NCBI RefSeq assembly: GCF_927798115.1 | Contig: NZ_CAKMMG010000013.1 | Location: 1 to 64,000, forward strand | Length of the DNA stretch: 64,000 nucleotides | Origin: Paenibacillus auburnensis | Lineage (GTDB): Bacteria > Bacillota > Bacilli > Paenibacillales > Paenibacillaceae | Direction of reading: 5' to 3' | Shown: one piece after another, positions 1-10,100 of the stretch | Layout of the letters: each line of letters starts with the position of its first letter | Numbering within the stretch: position 1 is the stretch's first letter | The notes under the pieces: generated by a model | What the model was told of the DNA's origin: nothing | What the model saw: only the letters and a program-made list of their open reading frames with translations | Databases searched by the model: none | Translations under genes and position numbers: made by a program

Positions 1-43
1 CCGCCAGCGTTCGTCCTGAGCCAGGATCAAACTCTCCAAATTG
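1..43 (-). rRNA. rrs: 16S rRNA gene, 5' end only (cut by window)
   Basis: Read on the minus strand this is the universal 16S 5' terminus, containing GAGAGTTTGATCCTGGCTCAG followed by GACGAACGCTGGCGG. Only about 43 bases are inside the window and the gene continues to the left of position 1. The exact mature 5' end cannot be fixed by eye. Confidence 0.97.
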
Positions 44-273
44 GTATTTAGAAAGAGCGATTGCTCATTTTGAAACATCTGACGAGAATTTGCATTCTCA
101 AGATGAATTTCTAAAGCGTACTAGACGCTGTAAAAATCATCAGTTTTGGATCTCACCGAAGTGATTTCCGATACTCACTCGTTGTTCAGTTTTCAAAGAT
201 CAAATTCTCTACTGTTTAGCCGCAACAAAAGCGACTAGATTAATAATATATCATGTTAATCAAGATAATGCAA
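44..273 (-). promoter_or_regulatory. rrn promoter and pre-16S leader
   Basis: On the minus strand a -35 TTGCAT (268-273) and a -10 TATATT (245-250) are separated by 17 bases. The leader then carries the phrase ATCTTTGAAAACTGAACAAC (183-202), typical of Bacillales pre-rRNA leaders. This fits an rRNA operon promoter about 200 bases upstream of the 16S gene. The rest of 44-372 holds no gene that I can see. Confidence 0.7.
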
Positions 274-372
274 CTATAAATTTAAACTTCACTCAAAATA
301 CGATCCGCAGAATTCGCTGAATACAAATGAAGACAAGATATAGAGCCTAACTTTCCAAACGCGGAAAAGAAT

Positions 373-404
373 GAAAGACTATCTCCCACGGGAAATAGTC
401 TTTC
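373..404 (-). terminator. Rho-independent terminator of the ars operon
   Basis: GAAAGACTAT (373-382) pairs with ATAGTCTTTC (395-404), and the stem extends inward with one mismatch. On the minus strand a T-rich tail (TTCTTTTCC) follows. It sits just downstream of the last ars-operon gene. Confidence 0.75.
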
Positions 405-422
405 TCTAATGTATAAATTGAA

Positions 423-854
423 TTATTTAGACGGATAAAACCCTTGCAATACATCACGCATTTCCTGCTTGATATTAATATCCGGACGTTTTTCTTTTGC
501 CAAAGCTTCTGCCTCTTCCACCGTTGAAGCCAAACCAAGCTCCAAGAGAACTCCCGTAGCTACCGTCCCTGTACGATTACGTCCACCCGCACAATGAAAA
601 TACACGGTTTTTCCGTTATTTACTGCTGCTGTAACCGCCTGAATCGCTGCTTGAACTGAATTCTCCTGGCCGCTCTCATCCTCTACAATCGGAAAATGAT
701 GACGCGTTACTTTAGCAGGGAAGCCTTCTGCCTCCGTACCGTTATCTCTTAAGTCAAACACATCCGAAATCTCCTGCTCTTGAAGAGCTTCAAGCAGTGC
801 ATTTTCTCCGCCAATATATACTTTACCTGGAATAAGCTCGTGATAATTCGCCAT
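423..854 (-). CDS. Dual-specificity/tyrosine phosphatase-like protein in ars operon
   Basis: A 143-residue protein with the Cys-phosphatase signature HCAGGRNRTG around residues 92-101 (CX5R loop), and an upstream DLRDNG segment that could supply the general-acid Asp. It looks like a compact DSP/PTP-fold phosphatase with no membrane segment or signal peptide. It is the last gene of the arsR-arsB-arsC run, 34 bases after arsC, with its own ribosome site (AGGGGAG) before the ATG. The natural substrate is unknown. The location suggests an accessory role in arsenate or phosphate-ester handling, but that is inference. Confidence 0.8.
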   Translation of the reverse strand: MANYHELIPGKVYIGGENALLEALQEQEISDVFDLRDNGTEAEGFPAKVTRHHFPIVEDESGQENSVQAAIQAVTAAVNNGKTVYFHCAGGRNRTGTVATGVLLELGLASTVEEAEALAKEKRPDINIKQEMRDVLQGFYPSK

Positions 855-888
855 TATAGTTCTCCCCTATGTCTTTGTCGTACTTCAA

Positions 889-1308
889 TTACTCTCCGGT
901 TTCGGCAAAATGCTTAATGCGCTCGCCCACTTGGTCACGCACCCGCTGGAAGACAGCCCACTTCTCTTCATCCGTCCCTTGCGCTTTGGCAGGATCATCA
1001 AATCCCCAGTGCTCGCGTTTTACCTTTGGCGGTGTAATCGGACATTTATCAGCAGCATCTCCGCATAGTGTAATCACGAGGTCTGCATTATTAAGCAGCT
1101 GGGGATCAATAATATCAGAGGTTTGACCGGTGATATCAATACCCACTTCATTCATAGCCTGTACGGCTTTAGGGTTCAGACCGTGAGCTTCAATGCCTGC
1201 ACTGTACACATTCCACTCGTCACTCAGATATTTTTTAGCCCAGCCTTCAGCCATTTGGCTCCGGCAGGAATTCCCTGTACACAAAAAGTAAATGCTTTTC
1301 TTATCCAT
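889..1308 (-). CDS. arsC: Arsenate reductase, thioredoxin-coupled (LMW-PTP fold)
   Basis: A 139-residue cytoplasmic enzyme that reduces arsenate to arsenite. It has the P-loop CTGNSCRS with nucleophile Cys10 and the redox triad Cys10, Cys82 and Cys89 (LCGDAADKCP), the same spacing as the Bacillus/Staphylococcus thioredoxin-dependent ArsC family. The start is supported by AAAGGAG about ten bases upstream. It follows the arsB-type efflux gene by 21 bases, so reduction and export are co-expressed. Length is normal for the family. Confidence 0.96.
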   Translation of the reverse strand: MDKKSIYFLCTGNSCRSQMAEGWAKKYLSDEWNVYSAGIEAHGLNPKAVQAMNEVGIDITGQTSDIIDPQLLNNADLVITLCGDAADKCPITPPKVKREHWGFDDPAKAQGTDEEKWAVFQRVRDQVGERIKHFAETGE

Positions 1309-1329
1309 GATTGATAATCTCCTTTGGTT

Positions 1330-2640
1330 TTAAAATAGGATCAAGGTTATATATAATCCGAGCAGTGTGATGAACAGCGTGGGAATCGTGAGAATAATAC
1401 CTGTTTTGAAATACGTTCCCCAGGATATTTTCACCCCTTTGGTAGACAGCACATGGAGCCACAGCAAGGTGGCCAGTGAACCGATTGGTGTAATCTTCGG
1501 ACCTAAATCAGAACCGATGACATTCGCATATATCAAAGCTTCCTTAATCAGTCCTGACGTATGCGTAGCATCAATAGCCAGAGCATCGATCATCACAGTA
1601 GGCAAGTTATTCATTATTGAAGAGAGCACAGCGGCAATAAAGCCCATCCCTATCGTTGCAGCGAACAGCCCCTGATCAGAAACAGCCTGAATCACATCAG
1701 CAAGGACATCCGTCAGCCCTGCATTGCGCAGACCATACACGACAACATACATTCCAATGGAAAAGAATACAATTGCCCAAGGCGCCCCCTTCACCACTTC
1801 CATCGTAGGAACGTAAGGGCTTCTTCTTGCCATCAGCAGGAAAAAGATTGCGATAACCCCGGCCACCACGGATACCGGAATGTTCAGGAACTCACTAATG
1901 AAGTATCCAACCAGCAGAACCGCCAGTACCCACCAGGATAGCTTGAACATTTTCTTATCTTTGATTGCTTCTTGCGGATTTTTCAGCTCCGAGCTGTCAT
2001 ATTTAACAGGGATGCTTTTTCGGAAAAAGAAGTACAGCACCAGAATACTTGCCCCCAAGGAAAACAAAGTAGGCATTAGCATCCGGCCAGCGTATTCCAT
2101 AAAGGTGACCCCGAAAAAGTCCGCCGATACGATATTAACCAGATTGCTTACAACCAGCGGCAAAGACGTAGTATCTGCAATGAACCCGCTGGCAATGATG
2201 AACGGAAAGACTTTTTTCTCATCAAAATTGAGTGCACGGACCATCGCCAGCACAATCGGAGTTAAGATGAGCGCCGCACCGTCATTGGCAAAAAACGCGG
2301 ATACAATGGCCCCAAGAATGGCGACATAGACAAACATCCGGGTTCCGTTGCCTCGGGCAGCTATGGCCATATGTAAGGCAGCCCACTCGAAGAAACCAAT
2401 TTTATCAAGGATCAAAGAGATCAGAATAATTGCTACAAAGGCCAGAGTGGCATTCCACACAATCAAGGTGACATCTTTAACATCGGCAAAGCTGACAACA
2501 CCCGCAAGCAAAGCGATGATTGCCCCACCGCAGGCTGACCAGCCAATGGACAAATTCCGGGGCTGCCAAATGACAAATATTAAGGTAACAACAAAAATGA
2601 AACTTGCTAAAAATACCGAAACCAATCCGCTAACCTCCAT
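1330..2640 (-). CDS. arsB: Arsenite efflux permease ArsB
   Basis: A roughly 436-residue integral membrane protein with about 11 hydrophobic spans and ArsB-family segments such as AFFANDGAALILTPI and SGFIADTTSLPLVVSNLVNI. It exports arsenite/antimonite using the proton motive force. The ATG at 2640 directly follows the arsR stop (TAAATG), which implies translational coupling. However, GGAGG within codons 1-3 is ideally placed (8-base spacer) for a TTG at 2625, so the true start may be there; the conserved part begins after it either way. Confidence 0.95.
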   Translation of the reverse strand: MEVSGLVSVFLASFIFVVTLIFVIWQPRNLSIGWSACGGAIIALLAGVVSFADVKDVTLIVWNATLAFVAIILISLILDKIGFFEWAALHMAIAARGNGTRMFVYVAILGAIVSAFFANDGAALILTPIVLAMVRALNFDEKKVFPFIIASGFIADTTSLPLVVSNLVNIVSADFFGVTFMEYAGRMLMPTLFSLGASILVLYFFFRKSIPVKYDSSELKNPQEAIKDKKMFKLSWWVLAVLLVGYFISEFLNIPVSVVAGVIAIFFLLMARRSPYVPTMEVVKGAPWAIVFFSIGMYVVVYGLRNAGLTDVLADVIQAVSDQGLFAATIGMGFIAAVLSSIMNNLPTVMIDALAIDATHTSGLIKEALIYANVIGSDLGPKITPIGSLATLLWLHVLSTKGVKISWGTYFKTGIILTIPTLFITLLGLYITLILF

Positions 2641-2985
2641 TTAATCACATGAAATTCTTAAACCTTTCTTTTCGAGCTCTTCCAATTGATGATCTTGTGA
2701 AGGAACGAAGGCTATCAGATTCTGAATCAGTTCATGCTGGACGCTGTTTGGATTGACCGAGTAAAAAATCCACTGGCCTTTCCGGTTCTCTTTTACCAGG
2801 CCTGCATCTTTTAATTTCCGCAAATGCTGGCTTACGGATGGCTGACTCATTTTAAAAATCTCAACCAGCTCGCATACACAGCATTCCCGCTTTTCCAGAA
2901 GCTTCATCATCGTTAGTCTGGTTTTATCACCCAGAAGCTTTAATATCTGCGAGACTTCATCTAACTCATCCATATTTAAGCTCAT
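2641..2985 (-). CDS. arsR: ArsR/SmtB-family arsenic-responsive repressor
   Basis: A 114-residue winged-helix repressor. The metal-sensing ECCVCEL motif lies in the recognition-helix region, followed by the DNA-reading segment MSQPSVSQHLRKLKDAGLV. As(III) binding to the Cys residues would release DNA. The start at 2985 is chosen because GGGGGACTGAAG precedes that ATG with an 8-base spacer; a GTG at 3003 has no such site. It is first in the ars operon and presumably autoregulates it through the palindrome at 3013-3032. Confidence 0.95.
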   Translation of the reverse strand: MSLNMDELDEVSQILKLLGDKTRLTMMKLLEKRECCVCELVEIFKMSQPSVSQHLRKLKDAGLVKENRKGQWIFYSVNPNSVQHELIQNLIAFVPSQDHQLEELEKKGLRISCD

Positions 2986-3012
2986 CTTCAGTCCCCCTTT
3001 CACCCCATCAGT

Positions 3013-3032
3013 ATATAACTATACGCTTATAT
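3013..3032 (-). promoter_or_regulatory. Probable ArsR operator
   Basis: Inverted repeat ATATAA - 8 bases - TTATAT, 28 bases upstream of the arsR start and inside the 100-base divergent region between arsR and the MarR-type gene. Position and AT-rich dyad fit an ArsR/SmtB operator. Not tested against a motif model. Confidence 0.5.
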
Positions 3033-3064
3033 GATCAAGCTGGAATATGCTTCTTATAATTAAC

Positions 3065-3077
3065 TTGCATTTTGCAA
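3065..3077 (+). promoter_or_regulatory. Dyad upstream of the MarR-type gene
   Basis: TTGCA-TTT-TGCAA, a perfect 5-base dyad about 40 bases before the MarR-type start. It overlaps the likely promoter region (TATATT at 3082-3087), as expected for autoregulation by the MarR protein encoded downstream. Confidence 0.45.
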
Positions 3078-3116
3078 CCTTTATATTTATAACTTAACTA
3101 TGAGGTGGAAATACAA

Positions 3117-3566
3117 ATGGAAACACCACGGGAATTATTTCAAATTATGACCCGCCGTTTAGGATTACTGAATAAAGACTGCTGCAGCGTAGGCGGATGT
3201 AATCTCTCCACGACCCAGAGCCATCTGCTCTATGAAATCGGCCGGAGCCAGAGTCCCTCCATGCAGCAGATCGCTGAAACACTTGGAACCGACATTACTA
3301 CTTTTAGCCGGCAGGTACAGTCCTTGATCAAAATGAATCTGGTTAAAAAAACGCCTGATAAGGCTGATCGAAGAATCTATACCCTGTCTCTTACCCCCGA
3401 AGGGCAAACGGCCGCTGCCACAATTGATCAACAGATGAATGAGTATCTGAATGAAGCTTTTTCGAACATGAGTGAATTGGAAGTAGAAACTTTACTGCGA
3501 TCCATTAAGCTGTTCAACGAAGCTATGGGGAAATCCAGCAATTGCTGCGCACCTGTAAAAGGCTGA
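3117..3566 (+). CDS. MarR-family regulator with two cysteine clusters
   Basis: A 149-residue MarR-type winged-helix protein: the recognition region (SMQQIAETLGTDITTFSRQVQSL) is followed by the wing (KKTPDKADRRIYTLSLTPEG). Unusually it carries CCSVGGC near the N-terminus and NCCAPVKG at the C-terminus, which could bind As(III) or another thiophilic ligand. The start at 3117 follows AGGTGG with an 8-base spacer; an upstream in-frame start at 3105 lies inside that ribosome site. It is divergent from arsR and runs into the ArsN-type acetyltransferase gene 34 bases later. Sensing of arsenic is inferred from context and Cys content. Confidence 0.85.
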   Translation: METPRELFQIMTRRLGLLNKDCCSVGGCNLSTTQSHLLYEIGRSQSPSMQQIAETLGTDITTFSRQVQSLIKMNLVKKTPDKADRRIYTLSLTPEGQTAAATIDQQMNEYLNEAFSNMSELEVETLLRSIKLFNEAMGKSSNCCAPVKG

Positions 3567-3600
3567 TTTCTCTTAGTAATTTTCCAGGAGGAGTATTAGG

Positions 3601-4125
3601 ATGATGGAGACACTTACTGTTCGGCACGCAACTTTAGAGGATACGGAAAGTATCCTTCGCATCTATAATCAGGGCATTGAGGACCGGATTGCTACACTTG
3701 AGACCGAAACGAAAGATTCCTCCTATATGGAAGCATGGTTCCATGATCACCAGGGACGTTTTAGCGTTCTAGTGGCTGAAAAAGAAGGGAAGGTGATCGG
3801 CTGGGCCTCCCTTAATCCCTACTCCCACCGCTGCGCTTATAAAGGAGTGGCTGACCTCTCTGTCTACATTGACCGTAACTATCGCGGACAGGGTGTAGGC
3901 AGCACTCTCTTGGATGCCTTAGAAAAGGCAGCAAAAGAACAGGAGTTTTATAAAATCGTTCTCTTTACTTTCCCTTTCAATCAAGGGGGCCAGGGACTAT
4001 ATCAGAAAATGGGTTACCGTCAGGTTGGAGTATTTGAAAAGCAGGGTGTTATGGATGGGGAATTGATTGACGTGATGATTATGGAGAAATTACTGTCCGC
4101 TGAATCTAAGTCCGTTAACTTATAA
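3601..4125 (+). CDS. arsN1: GNAT acetyltransferase, ArsN1/phosphinothricin-type
   Basis: A 174-residue GNAT-fold N-acetyltransferase. The acetyl-CoA loop is visible as YRGQGVGSTLL, preceded by the beta-strand ADLSVYID, with a C-terminal GLYQKMGYRQVGVFEKQG typical of the phosphinothricin/arsinothricin subgroup. ArsN1 enzymes acetylate the antibiotic arsinothricin, and many also act on phosphinothricin. Location beside ars genes favours ArsN1 over a generic Pat protein. It is co-transcribed with the Cys-rich MarR gene, has an AGGAGG site, and is closed by a strong terminator. Confidence 0.85.
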   Translation: MMETLTVRHATLEDTESILRIYNQGIEDRIATLETETKDSSYMEAWFHDHQGRFSVLVAEKEGKVIGWASLNPYSHRCAYKGVADLSVYIDRNYRGQGVGSTLLDALEKAAKEQEFYKIVLFTFPFNQGGQGLYQKMGYRQVGVFEKQGVMDGELIDVMIMEKLLSAESKSVNL

Positions 4126-4130
4126 TATAG

Positions 4131-4168
4131 ACACAGGGACAACCGGCTGGAATCGGTTGTCCCTGTGT
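4131..4168. terminator. Bidirectional terminator
   Basis: Perfect 15-base arms ACACAGGGACAACCG (4131-4145) and CGGTTGTCCCTGTGT (4154-4168) around an 8-base loop. It lies between the convergent arsN1-type gene and the large surface-protein gene and can serve both. Confidence 0.85.
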
Positions 4169-4169
4169 A

Positions 4170-7100
4170 TTATTGCTGTAAGAAAATCTTATACAGAACC
4201 TGAGCCGCTTCTGCTCTGGTTGTCGTCCCGCCAGGACTTAGGCTGACATTGCCCCGCCCGTTAACGAAGCCCATCTTAACCATTGCAGCCATATCATCGG
4301 ATGCGTATTTTGCTACTATTGAGGCATCTGTAAATTTCTTGAGATCCTCAGCTGAACCGGTCTGCAAGACTTTGCCGGCTGCCCGCAAGGCCCGCATGGT
4401 CAGCACCGCCATATCCTGTCTTGTAATCTCCGCTTCTGCATTAAAACTGCCCTTCGAGCCCAGCGCGATTCCAAGAGCTTTGGCGATTCCGATCTCGTCA
4501 TAATAGGGGTTAGTATTCTCAATATCACTGAAGTTAGTATTGAATTCTGCTGAAAGCTCCAGTGTTCTTACCAGCCACGCCAGATACTCACTTCTTGTAA
4601 TTTTGTTGCCGGGATTGAAGCTTGTAGCTGATGTACCGTCGATAAAGCCTTTGGAGGCCATCGTTTCAACCGCTGCCGAATACCATGAATCCTTAGATAC
4701 ATCACTGAAGCTCTTCTTGGTGTAAACAACTGCATATTGGCCGGTATTCATCGCGGTAAATACCATTCCTTGTTGAGCAGCATCGTATCCGGCATTTTTG
4801 ATCTGAACGGGTTTGCCGTTTGCATCCATATGCCAAACAACAAGGTATTGAGAGTTGGCCAGCTCATCCGCTGCAGGAGTATAAGGTATTTTAATTTCTG
4901 CCGGTGCATTCAGGTTATTTACTGCTGCTGCCAATCCATCCATCTGGACAGTCAATTCAATAACAGGTCTGCTGCCGATCATCGCTTTTGTGTCAGGATT
5001 AAGCTTTGAAGTATCGGTCCGGCCGATTATCAATTGAACACTTTTCGCACCCGTTGTTGCGGTCATCAGCATATTGGAAGGTACTGTTATTGTACCGATT
5101 TCAGTAACAACTTCCACTTTAATATTGGCTTTATCCGAAGTTAGCGCAGTTACTGGAAGCTCCACCGCATAGGCACTTGCTCCCTCCGCTTTTGGAATTT
5201 CCACTCTGACAGTCTTGACATTACCGCTGTCTGCTTGCGCCTTTTCCAGCGCTTTATTGATGTCCTCCTGACGGATTGGTGCTGCTTTGGCTATGCCGGT
5301 TTTTGTATCCGCCTTCGGCACTTCAACCTTAATCGTATGCCCTTCAACTTTGACGCTTACAGGAGCCAGCGTTGATACTGGAGTAGGCAACGGTGTAGGT
5401 GTAGAGGTTGGATCCGGTGTTGCAGTCGGCGTTGCAGTCGGCGTTGCAGTTGGTGCAGGTGCCGCAGGCGTACCGCTTACTTGAACACCTGCGGAAAGAT
5501 GGCCTGCCTGATCAGCCGTCTGCAGAGTGAATGTATAGTTCTTTCCGTTGGTTAGCCCGGTAAGGGTTGCACTGCTGCTTCCCCCGCCGATATTTTGTGT
5601 AGTGATCCCTGCTCCTGTTACAACGACATGGTCAAAGCCTTCATATGACGGATTCCTCCATGTAATGGTTAATTGTCCATCACCAGCTGTCACTATTGCT
5701 CCGCTCACTTCTTCAAGCTTTGGACCACCCGGGTCAACAACCGGACCATCAGGGACCACGATAATGATAGCAGGGCTGGGATTGCTGGTAGCTGTCTCTG
5801 CATACCGGAGCTCATAACTGCCGGCCTCCAGACCTTCAATACTAGTTCCGCTGACCGGAAGGTACATGCCTCCATCTACCTTCCGGTACTCCATATCGGC
5901 AGTCACATTTTCAATCTTTCCGTCGTTTCCGCCTGCTGCTGCAGGTGGCGTGATAACCAGGCCATCCGCTACTGGGGCCTCTCTGTCTTCCTTAGCTTCA
6001 TTACGAATCTCCACAGTTACCGGCGGGCTTGCCTGGAGCCCCTCTACTGCTGCATACCGGATTTGATAGCTGCCGGGTTCCAGATTATCGATTCTTGTAC
6101 CGGTTACAGGCGCATAGTTCTCATCACCCAGCTTCCGGTATTCCATAGTGTCATTTACGCCTTCAATAATCCCCTTTGTCCCGGTGTCCGAATTGGCGTG
6201 CGAGATCACCCATTGGCTTGAATCCGGTGCCGCCTGCTCCTGTGTCTGCCCTTCCGGAATGATAACTTCCTTATCCAGGCTGGCACTAAGTGAACCGTCC
6301 CCCATATACCGGACATAATACTTGCCGGCGGTCAGACCTGTAACCTCGGTTCCTGTGATTGCAGTGTATTCTTCCGTTCCTTCCTTCCTGTACTCCATTT
6401 CCTTTGTCACTCCGGTTAACTTACCATCGGCTCCATGAAGGGTTGCCGGTGCAACCCCGGCCGGAGTTACCGGTGCCGGCCGGACCGGATTGGATGCGGC
6501 ATGGACAACTTCCCATTCCCATATGCCAACACCGTTGTCGCCTGCCGGTGATTGCTTCGTCATGGTAACCCGCAGCGCCTTAACCTCCAGCGCTGAATCA
6601 AATGTATACGAGTTCGAGGATTCCGCCGGATTATGGTCAACTACCTTGATGCCTTCAGTTACAGTACCCGCTGTTACCCATTCATTGGTAACGCTATTGA
6701 TTGGAATGTAGGAATATACATATTTGGTAGGCGGCATGATACCGCCGCCATCAGACCACAGCACCAGATTTGAGCTCTGAATGGCAGCACCCTGCGGCCA
6801 TTCATATTGCACCCATTCCTCTGCACCTTCATGGCCCCATGTTCCCCAATGCGGGATGTTTCCGCTATCCTTCTTCCCGTCATTTACCGCTGACAGACTC
6901 TCCCAAGGTGAGGTGTAGCTGGAAGATGTATTCGCCAGAAATGCCATATTCTTATCACGCGGACTCAGCAGAGTCAAATCACTCAGCAGCTTCTCAAGCG
7001 CCCGGGTAATTTCTTCGTCTGTGGCATTCATATTCTTGATCACAGCGGAAGCTTCCGCCTTCGCAGCATCGATCGGTGCCAGACCCGGATCTAAAAAGTT

Positions 7101-10100
7101 CGAAGCATTTAGTGTATTTACATAGTTATACACTTTGACCAGCTCTGACTTATCTACCGCGCCTGTATATCCGTATACCTTCCATTCCAGAATACCGCAG
7201 CCATTAACAGAAGGCTTCATGTCGATACGGACGCCTGTAATATATGCAGGCTCGAAGGTGGTTGTATTGTATTTATTAAGTTCATTGCCAAGTCCCTTCA
7301 AGGCTCGCGGGGTATACCATTTCCCGTCCTCACTGCGGAGCATAAGCTGCATATCCTTCGGACGGAAGTTCCCTCCGCCGTCCTGGAAGACATAGACATC
7401 CATGGAAGAGGCCAGGAAGGGCTGATCCCATTCATAGGTGACCCATGCCGGATCTCCTTCTCTTCCCCAGTTATGCCATGCGCTGTTTGCTGCACCGCGG
7501 TTCGGCGAGAAATCCGCCGAGCTTTTGGGTTCGATGCCATTATTCATCGCCTCTGGATACCCGTCGCCGCCGGAGAAGCTGGCAGACGCTTTGGCTGTCG
7601 GCGCAGCATTTTGCAGTCCTGTATTCACGACATATACGGTGGTCCGAACCTCCAGATCACTGCCTTTGACTAGACCTTTGGCTTCGAATTCACCTGTATT
7701 TGTATAGCTGCCCGGATCAATGGCCTCCCAGACAATTTCCCCTGCGCTATATCCGTCATCGGATAGAATATTCACTACTCCGGGAAGTACCGGGGCCGTA
7801 CCCTTCTTGGTCACTACGCTGAGTGCCCGGTAGGTATCAACGGTGTCTTCCTTGATCTCAATCGTTACATCCTTGCTCGCCATCTTATCTTCGTCTGCCG
7901 CGGTGAAGGTAAATACATAAGTGCCTGCCTTGCTTACACGCGCATAGGCTGCTGCTTTGTCGCCGTCTACCAAAGAGATGTCCCCTGCGCCATCTTGCTT
8001 TTGCTTAACGGCCCATGTATAAGTCAACTTAGGCTCTTCTGCCGCACTGTACACAGGATCAGGAGTTGCCTCGCCCGACAATACCACAATACTGTTATTG
8101 GCAGTATCCTGGGCCGCAGTCACTTGGCCGATGACCGGCGGCTGCTTTTCCGGGGGGGCGGCCAGCTGGAAGGTTACCAGGCCGGAGCCGGTTTTCTGCC
8201 CGTCACTCGCGCTGAGCTTAACCGTATAGGAGCCCTCTTTTGTCCCGGTAGCCTGTGTAATGCTTGCGTTCGGATGATTGAAGCTCAGCTTCCCGCCTTC
8301 CGGAGTGCTGACAACCTCCCATTTGTAGGTCAGCATCCCCTCCGGTGCACCGTCATCGGTCACAATACCATTCAGCATGAACGGAACCAGTGCCTGCGGA
8401 TTTTGGGTTGCCGTCTCTGCCGTAATCTGCGGCGCTTCATTTTCACCGGCAGCTGACTTTTGAATGGTCAATTCAGCACTCTTCGCACTGTCCATTTGGA
8501 ACATAGCCACGCCTTTATTGTTCTTTACATAGAACTGTCCGGCAGCTTCATCATTCAGCTTGATGTTATAATAGCCGTTCTCCATGCCCGCCCCGTCAAA
8601 AGTAATCCGGGAAGCATGCTCTTTCTGGGCAGAATTCAGAAGCTGCAGGGTAAAGCCCTTGCCGTCCTTTTGAATTTGCGCGCTTTCAATTTTATCGCTT
8701 TCCAGTTCCAGGTAGATTTTCTCGCCGATCAGATTGATCCGCTTGCCGAAACCGTCTTTTGGCGTAATGTGGTAGCTGCCGCCTCCATCAGTGACCACGG
8801 CGCCATATCCGAACAGCCCGAATACCGGATCTGTGACAATATCGGAACTGATACTGAGCAAGGAACCATAGAGGCCTTCCTCCGATTCACCGGAGAAATC
8901 ATTCCAGCCGTTGTGCATAACGCGGGAGCCCCCGTCGTATACATCCTTGGTGCCAGTTCCTCCTTTATACATAGAATATCTCCAGGAGGTACTGCCTACA
9001 GAATTTGCTGTGATCTGCCCCATATTGACGGCATTGAAGTTCGAAATCTTCGCCGCATAGTTGCGCTGCTGCGCGATTGCGGTTTGCTCCAAGGACCTGT
9101 CATCCTCCTCATAGCGGAGCCAGTCATCCATAATGTATCCTGCTAAAGACGCTGTATATTGAAAATTCCACCAGCCTTCACCGCCACGGAAGACCGGCAC
9201 AGAGTAATGGAACCAGGTAGGCTGAATACCGCGCATGGCACGGGTTTTCCAGTCTGCCATTTCCATACTTTTCTCGGCCGCACCTGCACGCCCGTCTTCA
9301 GGATAGTAAGTCCGCAGTGCCTTGGCTGCTGCATAGGCCCCTTCCTCACCGGTATTATCGTATTCAAATTCCGAACCGTAAGGATAACTGGCATAAGTTA
9401 TATTCCGTCCCTTGTCTAGGGCGAATTTCTGCTGCAGATTCGCCGATTCGGCCTGCATTCCCTCTTCTTTCAGGGCTTCAATCATATCCGGGATCTGCTG
9501 TTCACCATAGAATCCGATGGCTCCGCTGGAGACACGGTTATAGTAGATGTTATAAGCCTTCTCCAGATAGAACTGCGGCGATTCCCGGTACTCTATCAGA
9601 TTGGGATATGCTTTCTGGATCCGATACATGTTGAAAAATCCGGTAGCTTCCATGATCTCAGAGAATGCCCGCGTATAGGGCTTGTCTTTATCTGTGAATG
9701 ACCCGGAATCTTTGAGCCAGTTCGCAACCATATAACTATCCTGCGTATTCTTCATGAACCGTTCCCACATAAAGTCGATCAGGTAAGTCTCAATGGAGCG
9801 GATTTCATCCGGATTTGGAGCAAGATAGTTCTTCATTGTCATGAAGTTGATGTTATCGTGGCTCCAGTCATCTCCCCAGTGGCTTGTGTTATGATCGATG
9901 CCGCTTGTAAGATACCAGTCAAAATAGTTGCCGTAAGTAGGACTTTCCGGGTCCTTGTCTTGTGTTTGCGAGGCCATAAATTGAGAATGCGCTTCGGATG
10001 TGGTATCCAGTTCGGCCAGAACATTGAATTCAAACTGGGTAAATTTATCGACCCATTCATTGCCGGACTTCAGCTTATATTGCACACGAACGCTGTTATT

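Noticed and set aside
8460..9146. 228-codon plus-strand ORF inside the giant surface-protein gene
   Set aside because: It is antisense to an uninterrupted, domain-rich coding sequence with no ribosome site or recognisable motif.
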